Source: Saturnia japonica
Taxonomy: Eukaryota; Arthropoda; Insecta; Lepidoptera; Saturniidae
NCBI GenBank assembly: GCA_033032175.1
Contig: CM065329.1
Coordinates: 10,174,985 to 10,238,984 of the forward strand
Direction of reading: 5' to 3'
DNA: 64,000 bases
A model generated the notes under the pieces. That model ran no database searches and was not told the DNA's origin. It saw nothing but the letters and a program-made list of their open reading frames with translations. The translations under genes and the position numbers were made by a program. Positions 44,701-54,689 of this stretch are shown here, in pieces (within the stretch, counting starts at the first letter, position 1; each line of letters opens with the position of its first letter).

Positions 44701-46749
44701 TTTGTGCAATGGATCACTACGCTTAAACTCTCCTGTACGATGAAGTGCCGTCCTACTACACATACAACAGTCAGCGCGGAAGTTTCAATCGTCGGAGAAG
44801 AGGTCTTGCTGTGGAAGGTTCACCTGGTGTATTTAAGGAGCACATTATCGGACGTGTATATACCGTGCACCCAAATAATGCCGAGTGTTATTATCTGCGC
44901 ATGCTTCTGCATGTGGTTCGCGGGCCTACTTCGTTCGACGACTTAAAGATTGTAGATAGCATCCAGCACCTGACTTTCCAAGCTGCATGTCGAGCGCGAG
45001 GAATATTGGATGACGATCAACATTGGGATGACGCTTTGGCTGAAGCTTCCACCAGTGATAGTCCACGCCGCTTGCGTCATTTATATGCTGTTATGTTGGT
45101 ATTCTGTGCTCTATCAGATGCAGCACAATTGTGGCAAAAATATCAGGATCAGTTGGCACAAGACTTTTTCAGAGAAGTACAGGGTAGCAATAATTGCGAC
45201 ACTATAAATGATGCGCTGCGTGATAACATACTAAATCGCTGTTTGAATGCTATCCAAGACATTGTGATATCTATCGGTGGTAAATGTTTAACGCATTACG
45301 GTTTATCTGAACCAACTTTACAAGGTAACCGCGATAATAGAGAATATTCTGCCGAGATTCGCTATGATCCTTTGGAATTAGCTGAAACTCTACGAGATGG
45401 AGTTCCAAAGCTTACAGCAGAACAAAGGGGAGTTTTCGAACGAATTTGTCATAGTGTAAACAATGATTTGGGTCAAATATTTTTTTTGGATGCCCCTGGT
45501 GGCACTGGGAAAACATTTCTCACCAAAATTATTTTAGCAAAACTTCGCAGTGAGGGAAAAATTGCAATAGCTGTAGCATCGTCTGGTATAGCAGCTACCT
45601 TACTACCTGGAGGAAAGACCGCACATGCTATGTTTAAAATCCCAATACAATTAGATTTCAGTGACTTCCCGTTGTGTGATATTTCACGAAATAGTGATAA
45701 AGCACACGTGTTACGAAACTGCAATATAATTGTATGGGACGAGTGTACCATGGCACATCGCAAAGCGGTTGAAGCTGTCAGCAGGACATTACAAGATATC
45801 AGGCATTGTGAACAGCCAATGGGATGTATAACAATACTGTTTTGTGGTGACTTTCGGCAGACTTTACCAGTTGTGCCACGTGGCACACGGGCCGACGAGG
45901 TAAACGCTTGCTTGAAGAGTTCAAATCTATGGGTCAATATTCTTCGAGTTAACTTGACCGTAAATATGAGAGTGCAGACAGGAGGCACCCTGTATGCTGA
46001 ACGATTTTCCAGCCTGTTATTACAAATAGGTGAAGGTACATACCCTGCAGAAACAGGCAAAATTAAATTGTCAGATACATTATGTCACACAGTTATATCA
46101 ATAGAGGAACTGATCTCTTCAGTGTATGGTGATCCAGCGTTGATAATGAGTTTTAGTAATAGTTGGCTATGCGAGCGAACTATTTTAACTCCTCGAAATG
46201 ACCAAGCTGCTGGTATCAATATAACCATACTAGACCGCATACCTGGACTGAGTGTTGAATACACGTCCATAAATAGAGTCATTGACGAAGTGGAATCCAC
46301 ACATTACCCGGTCGAATTTTTAGATTCCTTAGATGCTCCAGGACTTCCATTGCATAAAATATTGGTAAAAGTTGGTGTTCCAATTATTTTACTCCGAAAC
46401 TTAAGCCCACCAAAATGATGTAACGGTACACGCCTTAGAGTTACATCTCTGCAAAGGAACATAATAGAAGCGGAGGTGCTGACAGGGTGTGCTGTAGGTG
46501 AGCGCGTTTTCATTCCCCGCATACCACTGATCCCTAATAACTTCCCGTTCCGATTCAAACGCGTTCAATTTCCAATCAGTGTCTGTTTTGCGATGACAAT
46601 TAACAAAGCGCAAGGACAAACTTTGCAAACAGCTGGCGTGGACCTTCGCACCTCTTGGTCGCTCTTTCCCGAGTGAGCGACGCAAACCATTTGTATGTGC
46701 ATGCCCCGGGAAACGTTACTGACAATGTAGTTTATAGAGAAGCTCTATA
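41719..46749 (+). pseudogene. Helitron Rep-helicase (RepHel), lightly damaged
   Basis: The probable start is ATG 41719 (MPGRKRTSLSQYTSNRKR); codons from 41578 lie in the duplicated 5' repeat. Order: an Arg/Glu-rich N-terminus with six 23-residue repeats (41944-42360); a conserved Cys segment (CAHCQALKW ... FCCSAGKV); the Helitron N-terminal and Rep domains with the two-His motif GLPHAHILLWL (near 44010) and the Tyr motif YILKYIHKG (near 44440). A PIF1-like helicase follows: Walker A APGGTGKTF (near 45490), Walker B WDECTMAH, GDFRQTLPVV and INKAQGQTLQTAGVD (near 46600). Lesions: a frameshift near 42940, TAA at 44724, TGA at 46416 and a small deletion/frameshift near 46670, after which NHLYVHAPGNV still matches. 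Confidence 0.92.
41944..42357 (+). repeat. 69-bp coding repeats in RepHel N-terminus
   Basis: GAGCGTGAG-type starts recur at 41944, 42013, 42082, 42151 and 42220, with a diverged sixth at 42289. The exact 69-bp period encodes EREARLTADREYHAMSRESE-type units. Confidence 0.92.
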
Positions 46750-47547
46750 GGTACATGTATGTAGGTATTAGACGTTTTTTCCTTGTAAAATTTCAGTTTT
46801 CTCACAATTTTTGACCCCTTTAAGAATTTTGTTTTACATAAAAGTGTTTGTTCCGTTATCGGTAACTGAGTCCTATAAACTATTTTTCATAAACATAGGT
46901 TTAAAACTGGAGTAAATCCCATGCAGATATTTATAAACCTTGCAGTTACTAGCTTCGTATGTATACTTTAGTAGGTATACGTTCACATATGAAAATATTT
47001 GATATCAATTGATATTATGTACCTACTAAGACTATTCTTTCAAGGAAAATAAAACATTATTATGATATTGAAATTGTATTAAACTACCTACCTTATCTTT
47101 TTCAAAAATGTCGAATTAAGCACGTGTTTTTTTTAAATTTACTATCGAAAGGAAAAAAACTCATATCTCTGAATTTAAGCCTGACTTTGCATGTAGGCTG
47201 TTTTCACCCACTTAAATGTTGTTTAAAAAAGATTTTTCTTAATACGTTCCGATGTTACAAAATTAAAAACTACTCTCCAAATTGATAGTTTCTATATTAA
47301 ATAAAATGTCGTTCCTTAAGTCAGATGTTTTTATTATAGTAAGAACCGTAAGTAAACATTTGTGACATTATATTAATACTGAGCCCCTTCCCACAAATTT
47401 TCAGTTCTAATTTTTAATTAACGTGCTTTCCATAAAAAGCCGTAATCCTTATTTTGACCAAATTAGGGTTTGTTTTTCGAAAGGTTGCTTAAATCACTGT
47501 TTACCATATACCGAATTCAACGCGGACGGAGTCGCGGGCACAGCTAA
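46750..47547 (+). other. Helitron 3' non-coding region
   Basis: AT-rich region after the helicase end. It holds no second gene and ends with the hairpin and CTAA terminus. Confidence 0.7.
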
Positions 47548-47549
47548 TA

Positions 47550-48293
47550 AATAATATAGTCGGCAGATCGTTGAAATGTTTATTCAACCACCATAATGTA
47601 TTACACATTCGTAAGTTAGGCTATTATATAAAATAATCAGAAAACACGATAGTCATTTTTTAAAGACATTCAAACGACGCGCTAGCTAGAGCTCTTTTTT
47701 TTATTCTCTGTCAAATTCAAGAATAGAACTAACAACAACCGATGCATATACAACCTACATAGAGTAATCATAGTACCTAGACGGGAGACGTATATCACGT
47801 TATTGGTCTATGGTATATCACGGCGTCTGGAAGTACTAGGGACGGGTTGTCTTACTATAACATAAAAATAATAATCTTTGTAAAAATAAATATTTAAAGG
47901 TCGGTACTTAAAATGTTTATCCTAAATAGGGCGTAATTATTTTAGTCGCAAAAACAAAAGGTTTCAGAGGACGCCCTAACCTTGTACGAATAGTGAAAAA
48001 TGCAAATTATCTCGGATTACAACTAACTTATAATTATAATTGGATTATTGAGAACGGCCATAAATCCCCGACCGGATTGTTGAACGTCACTTTTAGCATT
48101 GAAAAGCTAATTTGAAATGGTTACACTCCGCGTGCCGTTGTGACAATTTATTTCTATGACTGGGTTTTTTGCTTTGGGACCTTGAAAATCATTCACATTA
48201 ATTTTAATCAAAGTCTAGAATGATGAACTTTTTTTCATGATTTCACTAGGATTGACATCTGGTTATTTGTCTATGATGACATTATAAGTAAGT
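47550..48293. other. No gene recognised
   Basis: Only short frames; no repeat placed. Confidence 0.4.
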
Positions 48294-48298
48294 GCTCG

Positions 48299-48385
48299 CC
48301 CCCAAGCCACGGTGAAGCTTTGAAAGCCGTCTGAGGCTCCATGGCTCTTATGACCACCATTAGTGTAGTCAGTTCTAAAAAAAAA
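48299..48385 (+). mobile_element. Diverged Jockey LINE tail
   Basis: TGAAAGCCGTCTGAGGCTCC and AGTGTAGTCAGTTCT followed by nine A residues correspond to the 3' end of the LINE at 2386-3993. About 85 bp remain. Confidence 0.72.
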
Positions 48386-48485
48386 CTTTAAAAAGTATCT
48401 TACTATCACAGCTTTAGTTCAGTGCATTCATTCCACTGTAAAGTTAAACTAACAATATAAATAGATATTCCTTGGTCAACATTAA

Positions 48486-48625
48486 GGGCGACTTGCACCA
48501 AAAAAGTATAATTCAGGTTTAGCTTCAGTCCAATTTAGTTTTCTCAAAATTTATGCAATTGTCCATCTAAAAATAATATGGGTAAACGCTTTAATTATGA
48601 TTTAAGGTTTTGGTGCAAGCCGTCC
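48486..48625. mobile_element. Short inverted-repeat element (MITE), 140 bp, TAA duplication
   Basis: Ends GGGCGACTTGCACCAAAA and its inverse TTTTGGTGCAAGCCGTCC are flanked by TAA on both sides. A 3-bp TAA/TTA duplication with G-rich ends is the habit of PIF/Harbinger MITEs. Confidence 0.82.
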
Positions 48626-48699
48626 TAAGAATACGTACTATTAAAAAGAATTACCATAATATCTTTTGTCGAAAGTAGGGTAACACTAAAAAAACTTGA

Positions 48700-48905
48700 T
48701 AATGGTTGTAAGATTTTGGTAGGATATGTTGTGGTTTTTGTTATTTATTTATTAACTTGGGGTTTTCGACCCTATATTATGTAAAATTGGTAAATAACGT
48801 TTTGCGTGATAATGTGTATGCGTGAAGTGGATTACACATATAAACTGGAAACATGCTTTTTGAGATGCCATAAATAGTTTCATATAGAAATTACTATTCA
48901 ACCAT
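48700..48905 (+). repeat. Dispersed repeat family 'R-A', copy 3
   Basis: Contains TTGTGGTTTTTGTTATTTAT, CGACCCTATATTATGTAAA, CGTTTTGCGTGATA and AGTGGATTACACATA, in the same order as the other copies. Confidence 0.6.
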
Positions 48906-48909
48906 ATTG

Positions 48910-49440
48910 TTTTAACTCACTTTGAACACTTGAAAAGATTACGAAGGCTTAAAAACATTAACACTGAAATGAAAAACATGAAGAAGAATGAAGCCAAATT
49001 ATTAAAACGAAATAAAACACTTTTTTTCAATTTTCGCTTCTTATTTGATTTCCATACTTCGTACTAAAATAACTATAAGGCCTATAGCTCTCACAATTAA
49101 CACATAGGTACCTATCTAACGTCACCTCGTATGCTAAAATCAATAAAGTTGTTTAGGCAATAAGTATAGAACATAGCAAAGAAATAAACATACATAGGTA
49201 ATACGTTCGCTCGAAAAAAAAACCCTCCTCTTTCGAAGTCTGGTAAAAATAAAGTACTTGGCTTAGACCTTTCAATAAATGAAATCAAAACATGTAATAT
49301 AAACATAATATCTGACTTGTCTGTATGGTCAGATACCTTTGCAAAAATCTATCGGTTGATTGAGTTGTGAATACGATGTTGTGTGTACTATATTCCTTGC
49401 ATATAATGTGTATGTATTTGCCTGCTCTTTCTACGGTATG
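48910..49440. other. No gene recognised
   Basis: AT-rich with short frames only. Confidence 0.4.
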
Positions 49441-50273
49441 TATACCATTTCCATTTCTTTATTTTCTCGATGACAGCTACTGTGAAAACTTGAACGAGCG
49501 TCTTTTTTACATTATGTATGCATTATTTTATAAAAATATGACGTTTACACACGTACAAGGTTATACCAGATTCGGAGAAACTGATAGCGATGGAGCTATA
49601 TCGATAAACGTAACACGATAACAGACCCGATATTTTTAAAGTGAAACTTTTATTAGATCGTCTCAAAGTTTTTGTTCTGTGTGTTGCATGTCGCGTGACA
49701 GTCGGCCGCGGAGTAGGGATAAAGTGAAAGGCGCTCGCCAGAACAGCCAAGGCCAATATGTCGACGAATATATTTCGCAGCAACTGACCGTGTAGTGTAT
49801 AGACTTACTCATTTGTGCCAGTGATCCACGCTATTTCGTTTGTTTTTGTTAGTGTTTAATGTAAATGTTGTTATTTATTAAGTTTCACTTTTACCGTGGT
49901 TTCATAAAACCACACAATCGTTTTATTTACAAAGTGTAAGAAACTAAACTACAGTAGTATACTTTTGTACAAATTTATTAACTAATATTATAGTTCATTA
50001 CAAGATGTTACACGTATTAATTCTTGATTGATAATGTCAACTTCTTCAAAATTTTCGAAGCTGTTGTAAAATAAGTAGGTATAGGTACCTACCTCGACAA
50101 TGAAACGAAATAATTATAACGACAGGTAATCTTTATTTAATAATTTTAATCAAAATCTGTTTGTTCAAAATATAATAAATATATGCGGTCGATATCATTA
50201 CTTATTTGGTCACAACACTACAACTATCAAATTAGAACTGTCATCGAGAAAATAAAGAAATGGAAATAGTATA
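49441..50273. mobile_element. Putative DNA element with 36-bp inverted ends
   Basis: 49441-49476 and 50238-50273 are inverted copies of one another (TATACCATTTCCATTTCTTT against its complement, 34 to 35 of 36 matching). The 833-bp interior has no transposase. A GC-richer segment at 49680-49800 could instead be a host promoter, so the inverted ends may have another cause. Confidence 0.5.
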
Positions 50274-50599
50274 ATAAATAGTTTCGCCCATTCCTCTTAT
50301 TGTTTTGGCACCCCAAAAGTTTTTGAGACCAGTTTTTATTTACACTTCATGTATGCACAACAAGCACAATTTAAAATTCAAAATGCTATCAATACCTATT
50401 ACATAATATTATAATATAGGATTAAAGAACCTATGCTAATGTATTAAAATAAAAACCTGCACTACATGGCAGAACAAGATGTAGCTAAGTTTCCACCAAT
50501 AACGCCTCCATTCTTCTTTTGTTTTGGCGCAGCAAAAAGCACTCGTCAGCGTCAATGTTTTTAAGCCTTCGTAGTAGTAGGTATTTTATTCAAAACGGT

Positions 50600-50810
50600 T
50601 TTTATCAAGATGTTGGCTCCCTTGTTAGAACGATATAGGGAGTTTCTGTGTGATTTCAAATCCATGCTTTCAGTTTATATGTACACAATAATCAAACTAT
50701 ATCATGCAAAACACGACTAATATTATATAAAGGGTCAAAAATACAAATAAATGAATTAGATATAAAAAACAACATGTCACTTCAAGATTCAGCCAAAAAC
50801 TCTGCGTTCC
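50600..50810 (-). repeat. Dispersed repeat family 'R-A', inverted copy
   Basis: The minus strand shows ATCTTGAAGTGACATG, GACCCTTTATATAATATTAG, GTTTTGCATGATATAG and TCTAACAAGGGAGCCAACAT, matching the order in copies 1 and 2. Confidence 0.6.
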
Positions 50811-50814
50811 TCTC

Positions 50815-51312
50815 AAGATAAAAGTGGAGATGGTCAATATTTAATAATGTAATGCACTAGTCCTACGCAACAAATAAATTATTGAGAACATAGTAATAAT
50901 ATTCTGTTGCTGATTATCCGTTGGTCGTAATAATCATTTTTGACAATGACAATATTCAGCCAGTGTGTAGCGGCGGATGCAATGGCATGCTACCGATTTG
51001 GTGGACGTATAAAATAATACTTTAGTGCGATAGATAACATAATTTTAACTTGAACAATAATTTTCTAAGATTATCTGACGGACATGCGCGTTCACTTTAC
51101 TTCTTAAAAGATTGGCGTCATGCGTTAAAAACACAATTACGCCAATGTCATGTTGTTAAAAAAAGCTTTTCAGTTGAGTGACGTTCAAGGAACTTAATAT
51201 ACTCGCCTAACGCTTTACTTTACTCTATGGTCAGAACGTTCATTTATTTATCTCTGGTTCAAGACCTCTGGTTATTGGTCTATGATATCCATCAAATATC
51301 AATATAAATGAA
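50815..51312. other. No gene recognised
   Basis: No coding sequence or repeat placed. Confidence 0.4.
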
Positions 51313-51316
51313 TATA

Positions 51317-51974
51317 CAGTGTAAACTCTTTATAACGATAAACTCCCTATAACGTTGAAGTGAGCCCAACTTGGTTGGTTTGCGTTAAAACCCACATATT
51401 GAAACACTCTTTATAGCGATACGTCATTCTCTATTACGAAGAAATGTGTTCATATTTTTAGACAGTAAATATTTATTATCGGTATTATTGTTTATGTTAT
51501 GTTATCAGGTAACAAAAGACTTTGAAGCTCCGAAACATCCGAGGTCGGTCTAGCTTTTGTTATCCTTAATTGCCTTGAACACGTGCAGTATGATGCATTG
51601 TTTTCTCGGAAGTGATGGTCTTCGACCAAGCATACTTGGTACATATCGCATTATCAGTCGTAAACCTACTTTGAAACTGTTAACATGGCCAGTAAACGGA
51701 AAGCGATTGGTGTTGACGAAAAAGTTTGATAGAAGAAGATATGAATAGAATACATAAAATAATACAAAACAAGTACTGGAATAGCAAAAAACGTCAGACA
51801 AAGTTATCAGACTATATGTGTAAACAATAATTTATAAGCATTTATTATCTTAGACATACATATTAAAAATTCTTGTTAATTTGGTTGTTTATTTGTTTAC
51901 TCCATATAACGATAACTCTCTATAACGACAAAAATGCTCAGTCCCTTGAGTTTCGTTATAAAGAGTTTACACTG
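51317..51974 (+). mobile_element. pogo-type element, internally deleted (658 bp)
   Basis: Inverted ends CAGTGTAAACTCTTTATAAC and its complement are flanked by TA on both sides. Inner copies of the CTATAACGA word sit near both ends, as in pogo/Tigger elements. At 51685 an ATG opens MASKRKAIGVDEKV, the typical start of a CENP-B/pogo transposase helix-turn-helix, then a stop. The rest of the transposase is gone. Confidence 0.88.
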
Positions 51975-51999
51975 TATTTGTTTTCTGACTGCACTCAGG

Positions 52000-52400
52000 G
52001 AACAAATACTCACTACTCAGTGTTCTGTGCTCATACTCGTCTTCTAAGCTGTACAGCTACATTTCTACCTCGTTTGAACTGTACAGATTTAAAAAAAGAA
52101 ATTCATCGTTAATATTGAAAGACTTACGACATTTATTTTGTTTTATAGTAAGAAAAGTTTAGTTTTTTTTTTTTTTTTTTTTTTTTAAGTTCAGTTTATT
52201 ATAAATTTCTTTTTAACAGTATCAGTGAGCTTATGCGGTAGACTGAGAATTACCCTCTCGTATAATGTGATATTCCTTATGAGTACCAGAGTACTAGTCG
52301 TAAAGAATAAAGTAAATAAAAGCAATTTTCGATAAGATAGTAAGGAACAGCTGACACCCAACTGTTACATATTGAGTATAGAGGCACAGATGAATCCATA
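52000..52400. other. Upstream region of zinc-finger copy 3
   Basis: Contains a 20-odd T run at about 52158-52186. 52310-52370 matches the sequence just before exon a of copy 2 (AAGGAACAGCTGACACCC). No promoter element is clear. Confidence 0.45.
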
Positions 52401-52401
52401 G

Positions 52402-52491
52402 ATGTCTTCACAAACATTTAAAACAGGAATTAAAGAAGAAACACCAGCAGAGTGCAGAGATGAAAAAGAAACACTTTGCAGTGACTATATG
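52402..52491 (+). CDS. Zinc-finger paralog copy 3, exon a (shortened)
   Basis: The ATG equivalent to that of copy 2 (52390) is followed after three codons by TAG, but the next codon is again ATG in the same frame. From 52402 the exon reads MSSQTFKTGIKEETPAECRD and ends at a GTATTG donor in phase 0. The IKEE site is kept. The loss of the first start may have little effect if translation begins at the second ATG. Confidence 0.6.
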
Positions 52492-52589
52492 GTATTGTAT
52501 ATATTTACATTAACTTTATTCATCCAATTATTGTAAAGAAGTACTTTAAAAAGAAGTAGTCCGCTTGGATTTAGAATCGTTTGGCAAGA

Positions 52590-53010
52590 ATTCTGGCTTG
52601 AAAGTGGTTGAAGTAGATAGAGAATTATTCCCCGATTATAACGTAACTAGTCCCATTACAAGGTAATTAGCCGTTTTCGAGAAAATTAATAAAAACAATC
52701 TTACCCTCAAACCTTACAAAACACGAAAATGACGTTTATTTGGAGATGCCAGATGAACAAATACTAAAATAGTTCGAAAATTGTGACAAAGTTGTACCTT
52801 TTTTAGTTTAATAAATTACCAATAGCACACATTAAAGAGGTTCATAATATTTTAAAAGTAATAAATGTTTATAAATACATAAAATAAAATTTATAATTAA
52901 ACAATTTACTAGTAAATGTCATTTTGTTATTTCGGTAATTTTTAGTAATTGTTACTACATTTTCTTAAATTTCATGAGTTGGCAACTCAATTTAAGGCCA
53001 CTTGACTTTG
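52590..53010 (-). repeat. ~400-bp block inverted relative to 29605-30013
   Basis: Reverse-complement match of the block upstream of exon a in copy 2. Here it lies just after exon a, inside the a-b intron. Confidence 0.8.
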
Positions 53011-53204
53011 ATAAACAAAGTTTGTTTTGTTTGCACCGATTTTCTTTCACAACTGATTTACGTACTTTGGACTTCAATTATTGTATACTAATTCAGCAGC
53101 CGCAACATCTAGCGTCACCTTTCGTGTAGTTAGCGTATAAGTAAACACGATAAATGTATGGGAATAGGCAGCCTGAATAATTTTTTTACGTATCGTATCG
53201 TCAG

Positions 53205-53476
53205 TTTACCACCATACATACGGATTACTGGCGGGCATATGGTTGTTTAGGGGGATCATGGTTTCATCCATTGCAAAGTCAACCACAGTGACCCAGAAAA
53301 TCCCTTTGTGGCTGGGGACGGCACTCACACAACGCATTGAATCACAGTGGCGTGTCATCAAACAATATTTCCAAAAAGATAATTTTAATAATAGAGAAAA
53401 TTTTACTGATTTACTATATGAATATCTGTGGAGATGCAATGTGATGAAACAAAAGAAAGATCCTTTGAGGAAATAA
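53205..53476 (+). pseudogene. Merlin/ISXO2-like transposase C-terminal fragment
   Basis: In one frame (from 53205) IHTDYWRAYGCLGG gives the TDxWxxY box with the second catalytic Asp. A frameshift near 53300-53320 leads to GTALTQRIESQWRVIKQYFQ, which holds the catalytic Glu (IESxWR). It ends with NFTDLLYEYLWRCNV and a stop at 53476. This order is that of IS1016/ISXO2-type transposases, the Merlin superfamily in animals. The N-terminus is missing. It lies in the a-b intron of zinc-finger copy 3. Confidence 0.72.
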
Positions 53477-53479
53477 TTA

Positions 53480-54536
53480 GGGCAATTAATTACATTTATA
53501 ATAAATGAAAACATAGAAAATGTGTTGTTTTATTGAAAAATTAAATTTACTAAAACCACGGTAGTACACTCCTGCCTAACCCTTCGGGGGTACAGGCGTG
53601 AAAGTATGTTATGTTAAGGATACTAAAGTTTTATGTAAATTTTAGTAATTTGTTGACAAATAGGTAGCGAGCGTACCGCGGTAGCGGTCGGCGAGTGCCA
53701 AGTCCTAATATTATCACTTATCATGTTTATTCTGAGTAAAATCCTATCAAAATCTTGAATTTAACTTTAAAACATAAAACCCCTATACCTTTGTCCAGGA
53801 AGGTTATTTCTTCATGGGAATAGTGTCAGAAGGTGGGTGGCTGCCCCCATCAACCTCCCTGATCCATTTCTTGCCTCTAATATTACAAGAGATTGCAAAA
53901 TGTGGAAATTTTAGATTTGACCTTGAAACTTTGAACCCCTATAACTTAGCTCTGGTGAGTTACCTTGTAACGGGAGTAGTGTCATAGGGTTTAGGGGCAC
54001 CGCCCCCACCCAACCCCCCGCTCCCATACCCCTCCACGTGCCAAACGATTCTAAATTTTAACCAAGTAGTCTTCTATTTATCTGTAGTCTAGTTCACATA
54101 TAGTAGATTAGGTATACTAAATGTTGTAAATTAGCAGTATAAGTGTTATTTTACCAAAAAGTGTTCAGTATTTTCAAATAGTGTATGTAGATTAAACATG
54201 TAAATTTATTCACAAAAAAATTTAACATAGTACTTAATTTTAAAAATGGAATCCTGGTATTGTTGTTAAACACATTGTGTCCTATGAAATAAAGATTGTT
54301 AATAACTTGGTTCTTGGGGATGCCACATTAGTCAATTTTACATATAATTTTGGACATCCGGAATCAATGGCTTAAGCACATTTACTTTAAATAATTGATT
54401 ATATGACCACAGATGTATATACATTTTTGCGCAATATGCATACATAATTTTGTTTTCTTGTAGTACCTATTGTAATTGATGGAGTATTTAGTTTTTTTCT
54501 GAATATGTTTAACTGAAGCCAGTCATTATATTCCAG
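53480..54536. other. Intron a-b remainder of copy 3
   Basis: No gene recognised. A segment at 53700-54070 has Pro-codon-rich patches similar to 17120-17340 (GTTACCTTGTAACGGGAGTAGT-like words), which points to a shared old repeat. Confidence 0.4.
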
Positions 54537-54680
54537 TATCCATATGAGCCCTTAGAATCACCAGAGTATGTAAATTTCTATGACAGTAAAATATATGTGT
54601 TGGAACAATTGAAGAAAGAATTCCCTGAGGATAAATGCCCTCAATCAGAATGCAGTATAAATCAGAAAATAGATTCAGAA
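54537..54680 (+). CDS. Zinc-finger paralog copy 3, exon b
   Basis: 48 codons between TATTCCAG and GTGAGT, phase 0/0. Encodes YPYEPLESPEYVNFYDSKIY, then VLEQLKKEFPEDKCPQSEC. It is intact and close to copy 2. Confidence 0.75.
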
Positions 54681-54689
54681 GTGAGTATT

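Larger units (their letters stand above)
39497..47547 (+). mobile_element. Autonomous Helitron, near complete (8.05 kb)
   Basis: Starts TCTATACTTATAATAAAAGAG directly after an A and ends GTCGCGGGCACAGCTAA directly before a T. These are the 5' TC and 3' CTRR ends and the A|T target of Helitrons. A CGCG...CGCG hairpin lies about 10 bases before the 3' end. Inside is a Rep-helicase gene on the plus strand. The 5' region has a GTCT microsatellite (39620-39640), a roughly 210-bp tandem repeat and a 187-bp duplication. Only a handful of lesions break the coding sequence, so this copy died recently or may act in part. Confidence 0.92.

Noticed and set aside
45473..46060. 195-codon minus-strand frame opposite the helicase
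   Set aside because: Shadow of the strongly conserved plus-strand helicase coding sequence.
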